Shown piece by piece: positions 1 through 8,930 of a stretch of DNA of 64,000 nucleotides. The notes below the pieces were generated by a model, which saw only the letters and a list, made by a program, of their open reading frames with translations, made no database searches and was not told the origin of the DNA. A program made the position numbers and the translations under genes. Numbering within the stretch: the first letter of the stretch is position 1; each line of letters begins with the position of its first letter. The DNA comes from JACRCT01 sp049841135 (lineage in GTDB: Bacteria > Myxococcota > Myxococcia > Myxococcales > UBA5297): positions 930,001 to 994,000 of the forward strand of contig JASGHK010000002.1 in the NCBI GenBank assembly GCA_049841135.1, read 5' to 3'.

Positions 1-568
1 GGCCCAGGAAGATGTTGCCGCTCTTCACGTCGCGGTGGACGTAGCCCTTCTCGTGGATGAAGCCCAGGCCGGCGCACAGCTGCTTGAACAGCGGGAGGAT
101 CTCGTCGCGGCCCATGCGCCGGCCGTCCGCGGCGCGGCTCTTGATGGCCTTGGACAGCGTCATGCCCTCGAGCGCCTTCATGACGATGAAGGGCCGCCCT
201 TGGTGCCGCCCGACCGCGTGGACCGGGACGATGTTGGGGTGCTCGAGCTTGGCGGTGGTGCGCGCCTCCCGCTCGAAGCGGGTGACGAACTCCTGGTCGT
301 CACACAGCTGCGCCGCGAGGATCTTGATGGCGACCTTGCGGTCCAGCGCCACGTCCCGCGCCAGGAAGACGGCGCCCATCCCGCCGGCCCCGAGCTTGCC
401 CTCGAGCTTCCACTTGCCCTCGAGCAGCTCCCCGACGCGCAGCGGCGCCGTGCTCAGCGGGTCGATCGAGGCGGACTGGACCGGCACGCCGCAGCGGTCG
501 CAGAAGCGCGCCCCCGGCGCCAGCGAGCGCGAGCACTTCGGGCACTTGAGCGGAACGTCCGTCCCCAT
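1..568 (-). CDS. Ser/Thr protein kinase with N-terminal zinc ribbon (partial, 3' end outside window)
   Basis: N-terminal 189 residues of a Hanks-type Ser/Thr kinase; the rest lies beyond position 1. Cys 9/12 and 23/26 form a short zinc ribbon. The glycine loop GAGGMG follows at about 61-66, the VAIK lysine near 82, and the catalytic HRDVKSGN loop near the truncation. The start is the ATG at 566-568, in line with the start of its neighbour. The protein closely resembles the complete kinase at 639-2291 (same zinc ribbon spacing, same GKWKLE/GKWRIE entry to the kinase domain), so the two look like a tandem duplication. It would phosphorylate Ser/Thr of unknown targets. Whether it also carries a membrane segment cannot be seen. 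Confidence 0.9.
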   Translation of the reverse strand, partial: MGTDVPLKCPKCSRSLAPGARFCDRCGVPVQSASIDPLSTAPLRVGELLEGKWKLEGKLGAGGMGAVFLARDVALDRKVAIKILAAQLCDDQEFVTRFEREARTTAKLEHPNIVPVHAVGRHQGRPFIVMKALEGMTLSKAIKSRAADGRRMGRDEILPLFKQLCAGLGFIHEKGYVHRDVKSGNIFLG

Positions 569-638
569 GACGTGGGCCACTATAGAGGCCTGGGGCGCAC
601 GCACGCCAGGCGCGCCGGCCCGCACAACCCGGCGCGGC

Positions 639-2291
639 TCACGGCAGCATGTCGACCTTCACCTCGGTGACCTTGCGCGGCGCGACCTGGACGTCCTTGC
701 TCCAGGTCTGGAAGCCCTGCCGCGAGACCGTGACGCGGTGCTTGCCGGTCAAGAGCTCCAGGGTGACCGGCGTGTCGCCGCGCTCGACGCCGTCGACCTC
801 CACCGTCGCCGGATACGGCCGGTCGGACAGGACGGAGACGACCTTCAGGGTGCCGTAGGTCTTGACCGGCTTGGCGGGCCCCACCGGCTGCGCGGGGCGC
901 GGCCTGCCGGGCTCGGGCTTGTCGTCGCCGCCCGGGTCGGGCTTGTCGGTAGACGCCGGCGGTCCGCCCGGCTCCAGGCCGCCGAAGCGCAGGTAGTAGA
1001 GCTTCGCCGCGGCGAGCGCGAGGGCCACCACCGTCACCACCGGCCAGAACAGGCGCCGCTTGGGCCGGACCTCTTCGGCCGCCGCCCGCGCCGGCGCAGG
1101 GGCGGCGCTGGCGAGAGGCAGCGTCGACACGGCCGGAAGCTCCGTCACCGGAGGCAGCAGCGGCTCCGGCGCCGCCTCGGGGATCGACGCAGGGTCGAAC
1201 GAGCTCGGGTCCGGCGGCGCGAGGTCTGGCGGAGGGAACGGCGCAGGCTCGGCCGGCAGCGGGATCTCGCCCGTGGGGATGCGCACCGCTCCGGAGACGA
1301 TGGGCAGGGGCGCCACCGGGATGGGCTGGTCGCCCACGAGCGCGGCGTCGAGCGCGCCGGCGAACTCCTCCGCGGTCTGGAAGCGCGCCTCGGGAGCCTT
1401 GGCCAACGCCCGCTGGAGCAGGGGGCCCAGCGCCGGCGGGAGCGTCGGGTCCAGCGCGACGATGTTCGGCGCCGGCTCCTGCGCGTGCTTGTGGATCACT
1501 GCGAGGTCGGTGGTGGCCTCGAACGGCGGCCGCCCGAGGAGGCACTCGAAGAGCAGCACGCCCAGCGCGTAGAGATCGGCCCGGTGGTCGACGCCGGTCG
1601 CGCCGCGCGCCTGCTCCGGCGACATGTAGCGCGGCGTGCCCAGCATCATCCCCGCCTGGGTGTTCCCGGCGGAGTTGGGGTCCCGGAGCACGCCGAAGTC
1701 GAGGATGGTCGCGTGCCCGCTGGGCCCGATGATGATGTTGCCCGCCTTGATGTCGCGGTGGACGCAGCCGTGCGCGTGGATGTGGGCGAGCCCGGCGCAC
1801 AGCTGCCGGAAGTAGTCCTGCGCCGCCGCCGGGTAGATCTTCCCCTCCGCCTGCAGCTTGTAGGCGAGCGTGTCGCCGTCGAGCTTCTTCATCACCATGA
1901 ACGGCCGTCCGCCCTGGCGACCGACGGCGTACACGGGGACGACGTTGGGGTGCTCCAGCTTGGCCGTCAGCCGGGCCTCGCGCTCGAACCGCTCCACGAA
2001 GGCGGCGTCCGCCGACAGCTCGCGCGCCAGGACCTTGATGGCGACCTTGCGGTCCAGCGCCAGGTCGTGGGCAAGGAAGACGGAGCCCATGCCGCCGGCG
2101 CCCAGCTTGCTCTCGATGCGCCACTTGCCTTCGAACAGGTCGCCCACGCGAACCGGTGGCAGCTCGGGCCGGGCTTCGGGGTCCCGCGTCTCGGGCAGCG
2201 CCGGGGTGTGCGCAGCGCACAGCGGGCAGTCGGCGCCCGGAGCGGGGAGCACGTTTCCGCAGTGGCTGCAGTTCTGGGGAGCGGGAGACAT
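639..2291 (-). CDS. Ser/Thr protein kinase with zinc ribbon, membrane segment and C-terminal PEGA domain
   Basis: 550 residues. Order: zinc ribbon (Cys 8/11 and 22/25), kinase domain about 57-320, Pro/Ala-rich linker, one membrane helix about 415-434, a second Pro/Gly linker, and a PEGA domain about 482-550 (Gly-Phe pair in SRQGFQTW). Catalytic residues are all present: glycine loop 64-69, Lys 86 in VAIK, HRD 178-180, DFG 198-200 and a TPRYMSPEQ activation segment. It should be an active inner-membrane kinase with the kinase in the cytoplasm and PEGA outside. PEGA domains are common on myxobacterial surface and kinase proteins. Targets are unknown. It lies 70 bases upstream of the partial paralogue and could be co-transcribed with it. 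Confidence 0.93.
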   Translation of the reverse strand: MSPAPQNCSHCGNVLPAPGADCPLCAAHTPALPETRDPEARPELPPVRVGDLFEGKWRIESKLGAGGMGSVFLAHDLALDRKVAIKVLARELSADAAFVERFEREARLTAKLEHPNVVPVYAVGRQGGRPFMVMKKLDGDTLAYKLQAEGKIYPAAAQDYFRQLCAGLAHIHAHGCVHRDIKAGNIIIGPSGHATILDFGVLRDPNSAGNTQAGMMLGTPRYMSPEQARGATGVDHRADLYALGVLLFECLLGRPPFEATTDLAVIHKHAQEPAPNIVALDPTLPPALGPLLQRALAKAPEARFQTAEEFAGALDAALVGDQPIPVAPLPIVSGAVRIPTGEIPLPAEPAPFPPPDLAPPDPSSFDPASIPEAAPEPLLPPVTELPAVSTLPLASAAPAPARAAAEEVRPKRRLFWPVVTVVALALAAAKLYYLRFGGLEPGGPPASTDKPDPGGDDKPEPGRPRPAQPVGPAKPVKTYGTLKVVSVLSDRPYPATVEVDGVERGDTPVTLELLTGKHRVTVSRQGFQTWSKDVQVAPRKVTEVKVDMLP

Positions 2292-2427
2292 CGCGAAAGC
2301 CGAGGATACACGGGCGGTTCGCGACGTGCGAGGCCACAGCTCGAATCGGCCGCCACGCCCCCGAGGACGCGCCGCCTCGCCTTCTTCCTTCCGTCCCTCC
2401 CGGCTTGAGGCCTACCCTGCCAGCACC

Positions 2428-2890
2428 ATGAAGGTTCGCCTCATCAGCGTCGGCAGGGATCGCTCCGGGCTGTTCGAGCCCGGGGTCCAGGAGTACGCCG
2501 GGCGGCTCGCCCACTACTGCCGCTTCGAGCTCTTGGAGCTTCCCGGAGGCCAAGAAGGCCAAGGACCCGGCCGGCGCCATCGCCGAGGAAGGGCAGACCA
2601 TCCTCGGGAAGCTCAAGCCCGGCGAGACCCTGGTCGCGCTCGACGAGCGCGGCAAGCCGTTCTCCAGCCGAGCGCTGGCGCAGTGGCTGGGACAGCTCTC
2701 CTCGCAAGGTCGCGACGTCGCCTTCGTCATCGGCGGCGCCGAGGGCCTGGCCGAAGAGGTGCGTCGCCGCGCCGGGCTCGTCCTCTCGCTTTCGGCGATG
2801 ACCCTCCCGCACCGCCTCGCCCGCCTGGTCGTCGCCGAGCAGCTCTACCGGGCCTTCACGCTCCTCCGGGGGGAGCCCTACCACCGCTAG
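2428..2890 (+). CDS. rlmH: 23S rRNA pseudouridine-1915 N3-methyltransferase RlmH (one-base frameshift)
   Basis: About 153 residues once one base is removed, the normal length for this SPOUT-family enzyme that methylates pseudouridine 1915 in helix 69 of 23S rRNA. The first frame gives MKVRLISVGRD and LLELP; the second gives LDERGKPFSS, the SAM-site motif VIGGAEGL, LSLSAMTLPHRLAR and the C-terminal RGEPYHR, all family hallmarks. The two frames meet at 2536-2542, where GAGCTTC carries one base too many; GAGCTC there restores ELPEAKKAK. The start is the ATG at 2428. I read this as a sequence error, not a dead gene, because both halves are perfectly conserved. Confidence 0.9.
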
Positions 2891-2941
2891 GGACCGCCAG
2901 GCAGGCCGACGACGGCTGGGAAGTCGCCCTGGCGGCGGTCC
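2891..2941 (+). terminator. Possible stem-loop terminator after rlmH
   Basis: Directly after the rlmH stop, GGACCGCC (2891-2898) is the inverted complement of GGCGGTCC (2934-2941), with further pairing potential inside. There is no clear T-run afterwards, so a factor-independent terminator is only a possibility. A TAGAAT hexamer at 2948-2953 just beyond it could be the -10 element for the downstream lipoprotein gene, but no good -35 is seen. Confidence 0.35.
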
Positions 2942-3032
2942 TCAAGGTAGAATCTGCCGTTCCTACGCCTCTGCTGGCCGAGCAGAAAGGCGCGCCTCTT
3001 CTCGCGTGATTCGAAGACCCAAAGGTGGGCCC

Positions 3033-6000
3033 ATGTCCCGCTCCCACACGAACCTGATGCTGGCGGCGCTGGCCGTCCTGGCGCTCTCGAGCGCGTGTAC
3101 CCGCACCGAGCCGCTGTTCTGCGAGGCGACCGACGAGTGTCCGCAGGGCACCTGGTGCCAGGGCGGGCGCTGCGTGCCCGGCAACCCGCCCGTCACCTGC
3201 GAGGAGGGGCTGACCGAGTGCGGCGGCGCCTGCGTCGACCTGAAGAGCGACTCCAGCAACTGCGGCAGCTGCGGCACGGCGTGCCCCGCGACCCAGGTCT
3301 GCTCGGCGGGGACGTGCCTCGCCGGGTGCCCGACGGGGCAGACCGAGTGCGACCGCACCTGTGTCGACCTGCAGAGCGACGAGGCCCACTGCGGCGCGTG
3401 CACCAACGCCTGCGCCTCAGGCCAGGGCTGCTCGGCGGGCAAGTGCGGCTGCTCGGGGAGCCTCACGGCCTGCGGCGGCGACTGCGTCGACCTCTCCACC
3501 GATCCCCAGAACTGCGGCCAGTGCGGCCTCGCCTGCCCGTCCGGCCAGGCCTGCACCTCGGGCACCTGCGGCTGCCCAGCGGGAACGTCGCTCTGCAACG
3601 GAGCCTGCCGCGAGCTCGACAGCGACCCCGCCAACTGCGGCAAGTGCGGGCTGGTCTGCTCCACCGGCCAGTTCTGCCAGGCCAGCGCCTGCGTCTCGAG
3701 CTGCAAGCCCCCCTACACCGCCTGCGGCCACAGCTGCGTCGACCTGACGCTCGACTCGCAGCACTGCGGTACTTGCGAGACGGTCTGCCAGAACGGCATG
3801 GCCTGCGCCAACGCCAAGTGCTCCTGCCCGCCCGGCTCCTTCCAGTGCGGCGACTCCTGCGTGGACCTGACGAGCGATCCGGCCAACTGCGGCAAGTGCG
3901 GGCTGAGCTGCAACGGCGCCCGCTGCGTGGCCGGCGGCTGCGTCTGCCCAGGAGGGAGCTTCTGCGACGGCGCCTGCACCGACACCTTGAGCGACCCGAA
4001 GAACTGCGGCGGCTGCGGCATCGCCTGCGGCGGCGGCCTGCGCTGCAGCCAGGGGCGGTGCGTGACCGCCTGCGACCCGTGGCTCACCGACTGCAACGGC
4101 GCCTGCGTCGACCTCGCCAAGGACCACGAGAACTGCGGCAAGTGCGCCCATGCCTGCGGTGACGAGCAGGCTTGCAGCGGCGGCAACTGCTCGTGCTCCT
4201 CCTCCCAGCTCTTCTGCAACGGCCGCTGCATCGACCCCTACTCCGACCCGTCGAACTGCGGCGGGTGCGGCAATGCCTGCGCCCTGGGCCAGAGCTGCCT
4301 CAAGGGCTTCTGCGACTGCCTGCCCGGGCAGAAGCTGTGCGGCAGCGGCGTGCTGCGCTGCACCGACGTCACCAGCGACCCGTACCACTGCGGCGACTGT
4401 TTCAAGACCTGCCCTGCCGGCCAGCCCTGCGTGAACGGCTCCTGCGCCTGCAACTGGCCGCAGCAGGTCTGCAGCGGCGCCTGCGTCAACACCGAGAACG
4501 ACCCCAAGAACTGCGGCGGCTGCGGCGTCGCCTGCGGCGCCAACCAGGTCTGCTCCGGCTACAAGTGCGTCTCGTCCTGCCCTGCCCCCACCACCAACTG
4601 CTCGGGCAGCTGCGTCGACCTGATGTTCGACTCCACCCACTGCGGCAACTGCACCACCGCCTGCCTGCCGGGCCAGAGCTGCCAGCTGGGCAAGTGCGCC
4701 TGCCCCGCCGGAACGCAGTCCTGCGACGGGCGGTGCGTCGACCCCCAGTGGGACAACGCCAACTGCGGCGGCTGCGGCGTCGCCTGCTCCGGCGGCAAGC
4801 AGTGCGTCGCCGGGTTCTGCAGCTGCCCGCGCGGCACCGCCGACTGCGGCGGCAAGTGCATCGACGTCCTCTATGACCCCTCCAACTGCGGCGCCTGCGG
4901 CAAGGTCTGCCCGACCGGCACCTGCACCGCGGGACAGTGCGGCGGCTGCCCCGCCGGCCAGACCCAGTGCGCCAATGGCCTGTGCACCGACACCAACTGG
5001 GACCTGCTCAACTGCGGCTGGTGTGGCCACGCCTGCGGCCCCACCGAGAAGTGCGACCTCGGCACCTGCGTCGGCCCCTGCCCGGGCTCCCAGCAGCTGT
5101 GCGGCACCGGCTGCACCGACGTCCTGAGCGACGCCCTCAACTGCGGCCAGTGCGGACGCACCTGCCTCGCCGGCCAGCTGTGCCGGCAGGGCCAGTGCGA
5201 GTGCGCGCGCAACACCACGCTCTGCAACGGCCGCTGCGTCGACACCTCCTCCGACCACGAGAACTGCGGCGGCTGCGGAATCGCCTGCCCGGCGACCCAG
5301 GTCTGCCGCGCGAACGCCTGCCGGCTCGACTGCGGCCAGCTCACCAACTGCAACGGCAGCTGCGTGGACGTCGCCCGCGACGGCAACAACTGCGGCTGGT
5401 GCGGCAACGTCTGCCAGGCGGGCCTGGTCTGCCGCAACGGCGGCTGCGACTGCCCCATGGGCCAACAGCAGTGCAACGGCCGCTGCATCGACGTCGCCAC
5501 CGACCCTGCCAACTGCGGCGGCTGCGGCATCGTCTGCGGGCCGACGCAGACCTGCGCCATGGGCCGCTGCCAGTGCGCGCCGGGCACCACCAGCTGCGGC
5601 GGCCGCTGCGTCGACACCCGCTCCGACCCCGCCAACTGTGGTTCCTGCGGCAAGGTCTGCCCCGCCGGCTCCAAGTGCAGCCAAGGCTCCTGCGTGTGCC
5701 CGGCCGGCCTGACCCAGTGCACCTCGGGCTGCGTCGACCTGAGCAGCGACCCCACCAACTGCGGCGGCTGCGGCATCGCGTGCGGGGTGGGCGTCGCCTG
5801 CGTCGCCGGCAAGTGCGGCTGCCCCGCCGGCACCTTCGACTGCGGCGGGACCTGCGTGAACCTGTCCAGCGACCCCAAGAACTGCGGCAAGTGCTGGGTC
5901 GCCTGCACGGGCGGAACGGTGTGCCAGGGCGCGACCTGCAAGTGCGCGCTGGGCACCACTTCGTGCAGCGGCACCTGCGTCGACACCTCGAGCGATCCGA

Positions 6001-7598
6001 AGAACTGCGGCGGCTGCGGCATCACCTGCGGCGCCGGCTCGAGCTGCGTCAAGAGCGTCTGCACCCCCGCCTGCCCGCCGCCGACCACCTCCTGCGGCAC
6101 CTCCTGCGTCGACACCTCGACCGACGCGAAGAACTGCGGCAAGTGCGGCAACGTCTGCAGCTCGACCCAGACCTGCAAGGCGGGCGTGTGCACCGGCACC
6201 ACCTGCCCCACCCCCGGCCAGACCTCCTGCAGCGGGGTCTGCGTGGACACGCGCACCGACCGCAACAACTGCGGCGCCTGCGGGAACGTCTGCGGCGCGG
6301 CTCAGACCTGCTCCAACGGCGCCTGCACCTGCCCCGCCGGCACCTCGACCTGCGGCGGCAACTGCGTGGACCTCAAGAGCGACAACCAGAACTGCGGCCG
6401 CTGCTACCGCAACTGCGGGTCCAACGCCTGGTGCAACGGAGGCAGCTGCCAGTGCCAGGACTACCTCTACGACTGCGGCAGCGGACAGTGCGTGGACGTC
6501 ATGAGCGACGTCCACAACTGCGGCGGCTGCGGCATCCAGTGCAACCCGGGTGAGTACTGCACCTGGGGCATGTGCATCCCCGACTGCAGCTGGTGGGGCG
6601 GCGGGGTGCCCTGCAACGGCACCTGCACCGACCTGAACTGGGACCCGAACAACTGCGGAGCCTGCGGCAACTCCTGCCACGGCGACCCCTGCTACGGCGG
6701 GATCTGCCAGTGCGCGCCACCGGCCTCCACCTGCAGCAACGCCTGCGTCGACGTCCAGAGCGACCCGCTCAACTGCGGCAGCTGCGGCAACGCCTGCGGC
6801 ACCGGCAAGGCCTGCTCCAAGGGCGTCTGTGTCTCGCCCTGCCCCGCCGGCACCAGCAACTGCTCGGGCTCCTGTGTGGACCTCGCGACCAGCACCGACC
6901 ACTGCGGCACCTGCGGCCACACCTGCCCCTCCGGCCAGTCGTGCGCCGGCGGCGTCTGCAAGTGCGCCCCGGGCTCCCAGGTCTGCAACGGCAGCTGCGT
7001 CAACACCCAGACCGACACCCTGAACTGCGGCGGCTGCGGCATCCAGTGCTGGGGCATGGCCTGCGCCAACGGAAAGTGCCTGTGCGAAGCCGGCCAGACC
7101 GACTGCGGCGGCTACTGCACCTACCTGTCCATCGACACCTTCAACTGCGGCAACTGCGGGAACATGTGCGAGTGGTCCGAGGTCTGCGCCAACGGGACCT
7201 GCCAGTGCAACGTCGGCCAGACCTGGTGCAGCTCCACCGGCATGTGCGCCGACCTGAACACCGACTACTCCAACTGCGGGACCTGCGGCATCAGCTGCGT
7301 GGGCAACCAGGTGTGTTCGGGCGGCGCGTGCCACTGCCAGGTGGGCCAGACGGCGTGCGGCAACGTCTGCACCTACACCGACTTCGACAAGTACAACTGC
7401 GGCAGCTGCGGCCACGCCTGCGCCGGCATCGAGATCTGCGCCTACGGCGCCTGCACCTGCCCCATCGGCGCCACCCAGTGCACCGACGCCTCGGGCCGGA
7501 CGAGCTGCGCCTACCTCTCCTACGACCGCAACAACTGCGGCCAGTGCGGCAAGGTCTGCCCCTCGAGCCAGCTGTGCTTCAACGGCGTCTGCCAGTAG
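3033..7598 (+). CDS. Giant Cys-rich tandem-repeat lipoprotein (Stig1-like repeats)
   Basis: 1521 residues from the ATG at 3033, chosen over an in-frame GTG at 3006 because AAAGGTGG lies just upstream and the signal peptide starts here. A hydrophobic signal ending LALSSAC suggests a lipoprotein; Ser at -3 is not ideal, so simple secretion is possible. The rest is about 35 imperfect repeats of about 42 residues, with a core like CNGxCVDxxSDPxNCGxCG, then C-x5-C-x4-C and a CPAG linker. Each unit has roughly eight Cys, presumably disulfide-bonded outside the cytoplasm. The pattern matches the STIG1-like repeats often annotated in myxobacteria; their function is not established. Expect a rigid, surface-exposed rod. 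No catalytic domain is visible. Confidence 0.85.
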   Translation: MSRSHTNLMLAALAVLALSSACTRTEPLFCEATDECPQGTWCQGGRCVPGNPPVTCEEGLTECGGACVDLKSDSSNCGSCGTACPATQVCSAGTCLAGCPTGQTECDRTCVDLQSDEAHCGACTNACASGQGCSAGKCGCSGSLTACGGDCVDLSTDPQNCGQCGLACPSGQACTSGTCGCPAGTSLCNGACRELDSDPANCGKCGLVCSTGQFCQASACVSSCKPPYTACGHSCVDLTLDSQHCGTCETVCQNGMACANAKCSCPPGSFQCGDSCVDLTSDPANCGKCGLSCNGARCVAGGCVCPGGSFCDGACTDTLSDPKNCGGCGIACGGGLRCSQGRCVTACDPWLTDCNGACVDLAKDHENCGKCAHACGDEQACSGGNCSCSSSQLFCNGRCIDPYSDPSNCGGCGNACALGQSCLKGFCDCLPGQKLCGSGVLRCTDVTSDPYHCGDCFKTCPAGQPCVNGSCACNWPQQVCSGACVNTENDPKNCGGCGVACGANQVCSGYKCVSSCPAPTTNCSGSCVDLMFDSTHCGNCTTACLPGQSCQLGKCACPAGTQSCDGRCVDPQWDNANCGGCGVACSGGKQCVAGFCSCPRGTADCGGKCIDVLYDPSNCGACGKVCPTGTCTAGQCGGCPAGQTQCANGLCTDTNWDLLNCGWCGHACGPTEKCDLGTCVGPCPGSQQLCGTGCTDVLSDALNCGQCGRTCLAGQLCRQGQCECARNTTLCNGRCVDTSSDHENCGGCGIACPATQVCRANACRLDCGQLTNCNGSCVDVARDGNNCGWCGNVCQAGLVCRNGGCDCPMGQQQCNGRCIDVATDPANCGGCGIVCGPTQTCAMGRCQCAPGTTSCGGRCVDTRSDPANCGSCGKVCPAGSKCSQGSCVCPAGLTQCTSGCVDLSSDPTNCGGCGIACGVGVACVAGKCGCPAGTFDCGGTCVNLSSDPKNCGKCWVACTGGTVCQGATCKCALGTTSCSGTCVDTSSDPKNCGGCGITCGAGSSCVKSVCTPACPPPTTSCGTSCVDTSTDAKNCGKCGNVCSSTQTCKAGVCTGTTCPTPGQTSCSGVCVDTRTDRNNCGACGNVCGAAQTCSNGACTCPAGTSTCGGNCVDLKSDNQNCGRCYRNCGSNAWCNGGSCQCQDYLYDCGSGQCVDVMSDVHNCGGCGIQCNPGEYCTWGMCIPDCSWWGGGVPCNGTCTDLNWDPNNCGACGNSCHGDPCYGGICQCAPPASTCSNACVDVQSDPLNCGSCGNACGTGKACSKGVCVSPCPAGTSNCSGSCVDLATSTDHCGTCGHTCPSGQSCAGGVCKCAPGSQVCNGSCVNTQTDTLNCGGCGIQCWGMACANGKCLCEAGQTDCGGYCTYLSIDTFNCGNCGNMCEWSEVCANGTCQCNVGQTWCSSTGMCADLNTDYSNCGTCGISCVGNQVCSGGACHCQVGQTACGNVCTYTDFDKYNCGSCGHACAGIEICAYGACTCPIGATQCTDASGRTSCAYLSYDRNNCGQCGKVCPSSQLCFNGVCQ
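3201..7595 (+). repeat. About 35 tandem Cys-rich coding repeats, period about 126 bases
   Basis: Counting the NCGxC or HCGxC signature through the translated protein gives 35 copies at nearly regular spacing (about 42 codons). Copies are clearly diverged from each other in the linker segments, so this is an old, selected protein repeat and not a recent DNA slippage array. Non-Cys positions vary, while the Cys, Gly, Asp-Pro and Asn before CG are kept. Confidence 0.85.
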
Positions 7599-7612
7599 TG
7601 CTCTCTGACTCC

Positions 7613-7645
7613 CGCGCCCGGCTGGCCTCGCGCAAGCCGGGCGCG
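7613..7645. terminator. Perfect 11-bp stem-loop between the repeat lipoprotein gene and comF
   Basis: CGCGCCCGGCT (7613-7623) and AGCCGGGCGCG (7635-7645) are exact inverted complements around an 11-base loop. It follows the lipoprotein stop by 14 bases and ends only 11 bases before the comF ATG, taking the place where a ribosome binding site would lie. No T-run follows. It may end or attenuate transcription from the lipoprotein gene, or limit comF translation. Confidence 0.6.
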
Positions 7646-7656
7646 GTGCTCCTGCG

Positions 7657-8334
7657 ATGAGAGGCCTGCTCGACCTCCTCTTCCCGCCCCGCTGCGCCGG
7701 GTGCAGGGAGCTGATCTCTTCGCCAGGGCCCTTCTGCCCACGCTGCCGCGAGACGCTCTCCGAGGTCCCGGCGGCACGCTGCCCCGTCTGCGGCGAGCCC
7801 GACGTCGCGGGCGCGTGCGACCACTGCCTCGCCGACCCTCCGGCCTATGAGCGCGTCACCGCGCCGTTCCTGCACGGCGGCGCGCTGGCGGACGCCATCC
7901 ACCGGCTCAAGTACGAGGACCGGCCACAGCTCGCCCCGGCCCTCGCCTCGCTCCTGCGCCCCGCGCTCGGCAACGAGCTCGAGTGGTGCGACCTCGTCGC
8001 CCCCATCTCGCTTCACCCCCATCGGCTCAAGACGCGCGGCTACGACCAGGCGCTGCTGCTCGCGCGCGCCCTGGGCAACGGCTCCGGCCGCCCGGTGGTG
8101 GCCCGGGCGATCCGCAGGGTGAGGGACACGACACCGCAGGTCGGCAAGGACCGCTCGCAGCGGCGGCAGAACGTCGCCTTTGCCTTCGAGGGCTCTGCGG
8201 AGGTCTCGGGCAAGAAGGTCCTGCTCGTCGACGACGTGCTCACCACGGGCGCCACGGCCCACGCCGCGGCGAAGGCGTGCCTGCAGGCTGGAGCCGTTGC
8301 GGTCCGGATTGCGGCGCTGGCGCGGGCGGGCTAG
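7657..8334 (+). CDS. ComF-family phosphoribosyltransferase-like protein
   Basis: 225 residues with the two-part ComF layout. An N-terminal four-Cys zinc module (Cys 13/16 and 27/30, then a second set at 42/45 and 54/57) is followed by a type I phosphoribosyltransferase fold ending in the PRPP-loop motif VDDVLTTGAT near 190-199. ComF proteins are tied to DNA uptake and recombination in competent bacteria (for example with DprA or PriA), but many genomes carry them with no proven role. The start ATG has no visible Shine-Dalgarno sequence and sits right behind a strong hairpin. No other competence gene lies next to it, though a type IV pilus operon lies 7 kb further on. Confidence 0.88.
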   Translation: MRGLLDLLFPPRCAGCRELISSPGPFCPRCRETLSEVPAARCPVCGEPDVAGACDHCLADPPAYERVTAPFLHGGALADAIHRLKYEDRPQLAPALASLLRPALGNELEWCDLVAPISLHPHRLKTRGYDQALLLARALGNGSGRPVVARAIRRVRDTTPQVGKDRSQRRQNVAFAFEGSAEVSGKKVLLVDDVLTTGATAHAAAKACLQAGAVAVRIAALARAG

Positions 8335-8336
8335 CA

Positions 8337-8379
8337 GAGGCAGACCAGCCGCGAGGCTCGCGGCTTCCTTGCCTGCCTC
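8337..8379 (+). terminator. Terminator after comF
   Basis: Nested inverted repeats start 2 bases after the comF stop: an outer pair GAGGCAG (8337-8343) and CTGCCTC (8373-8379) enclosing a perfect 8-bp inner stem AGCCGCGA (8347-8354) and TCGCGGCT (8358-8365) with a 3-base loop. The inner stem is followed by the pyrimidine-rich TCCTTGCC. Confidence 0.65.
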
Positions 8380-8930
8380 GCTGAAGGACGCGACGGCGTT
8401 TCAAGTTGACCTATGGATCCGAGAGCTGCTTCTCGGCGCACAACTCCTGGTTGGAGTTCCGCTGGCCACGAACCTGGCGTTCGTCCGTGGAGAGCACGAT
8501 GGCCGCGCCATCAGTCCTCGCATCCACCTGGAGAGGTCGCGAGCAGGCTGGTCGAGGTGCTCAGTAGCCTTGGCCGAAGTACCCGAGCCCCCAGCGGAGT
8601 CCTGCTCTCCCAGCGGCGCGACCGTTGGCTTCGCGGGCCACTACGATTGCGGCTTCGCAGCGTCTCGGGCGCCACAGGGAACGCGTGGAGGCGCTCATGA
8701 CCAGAGGCCAGTGAGCACCCGGCTATTGGAGTCCGCACCCTGCTCGGCGAACGAGCGATCCGTCGCAGCCTGCGGCAATCAGCCGAGTATCCAGCCGTCG
8801 CGCCGACGGCCTGAAGGTCACCCGGCGGAACGGTCCCACGATCTGCCGCCTTACTCTTGCGTTGCCAGAGGTCAGAGAGCGGCTGGGCGACGGCGAGGTC
8901 TCCGCGCCTCAATTCGTCCCAGAAAGCGAA
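8380..8930. other. About 550 bases with no supportable gene
   Basis: The stretch lies between the comF terminator and the terminator of the ExbB/D operon, and both neighbouring units converge on it. Reading frames here have no recognisable domain, no good ribosome site, and a composition (Arg/Ser-rich in several frames) typical of chance translation. Base composition looks slightly less GC-rich than the flanks. No tRNA, insertion sequence end or long repeat was recognised. It may be decayed former coding DNA. Confidence 0.5.

Noticed and set aside
57..2408. Very long plus-strand open frame opposite the kinases
   Set aside because: High-GC antisense frame with Arg/Gly-rich low-complexity translation and no domain; the minus-strand kinases account for the DNA.
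3417..7415. 1332-codon minus-strand open frame inside the Cys-repeat gene
   Set aside because: Its Ala/Val/Gly repeat is simply the mirror of the repeated coding strand; no start context and no recognisable fold.
3201..7595. Regular repeats resembling a CRISPR array
   Set aside because: Repeats are diverged, about 126 bases, with no unique spacers, and encode protein without stops.
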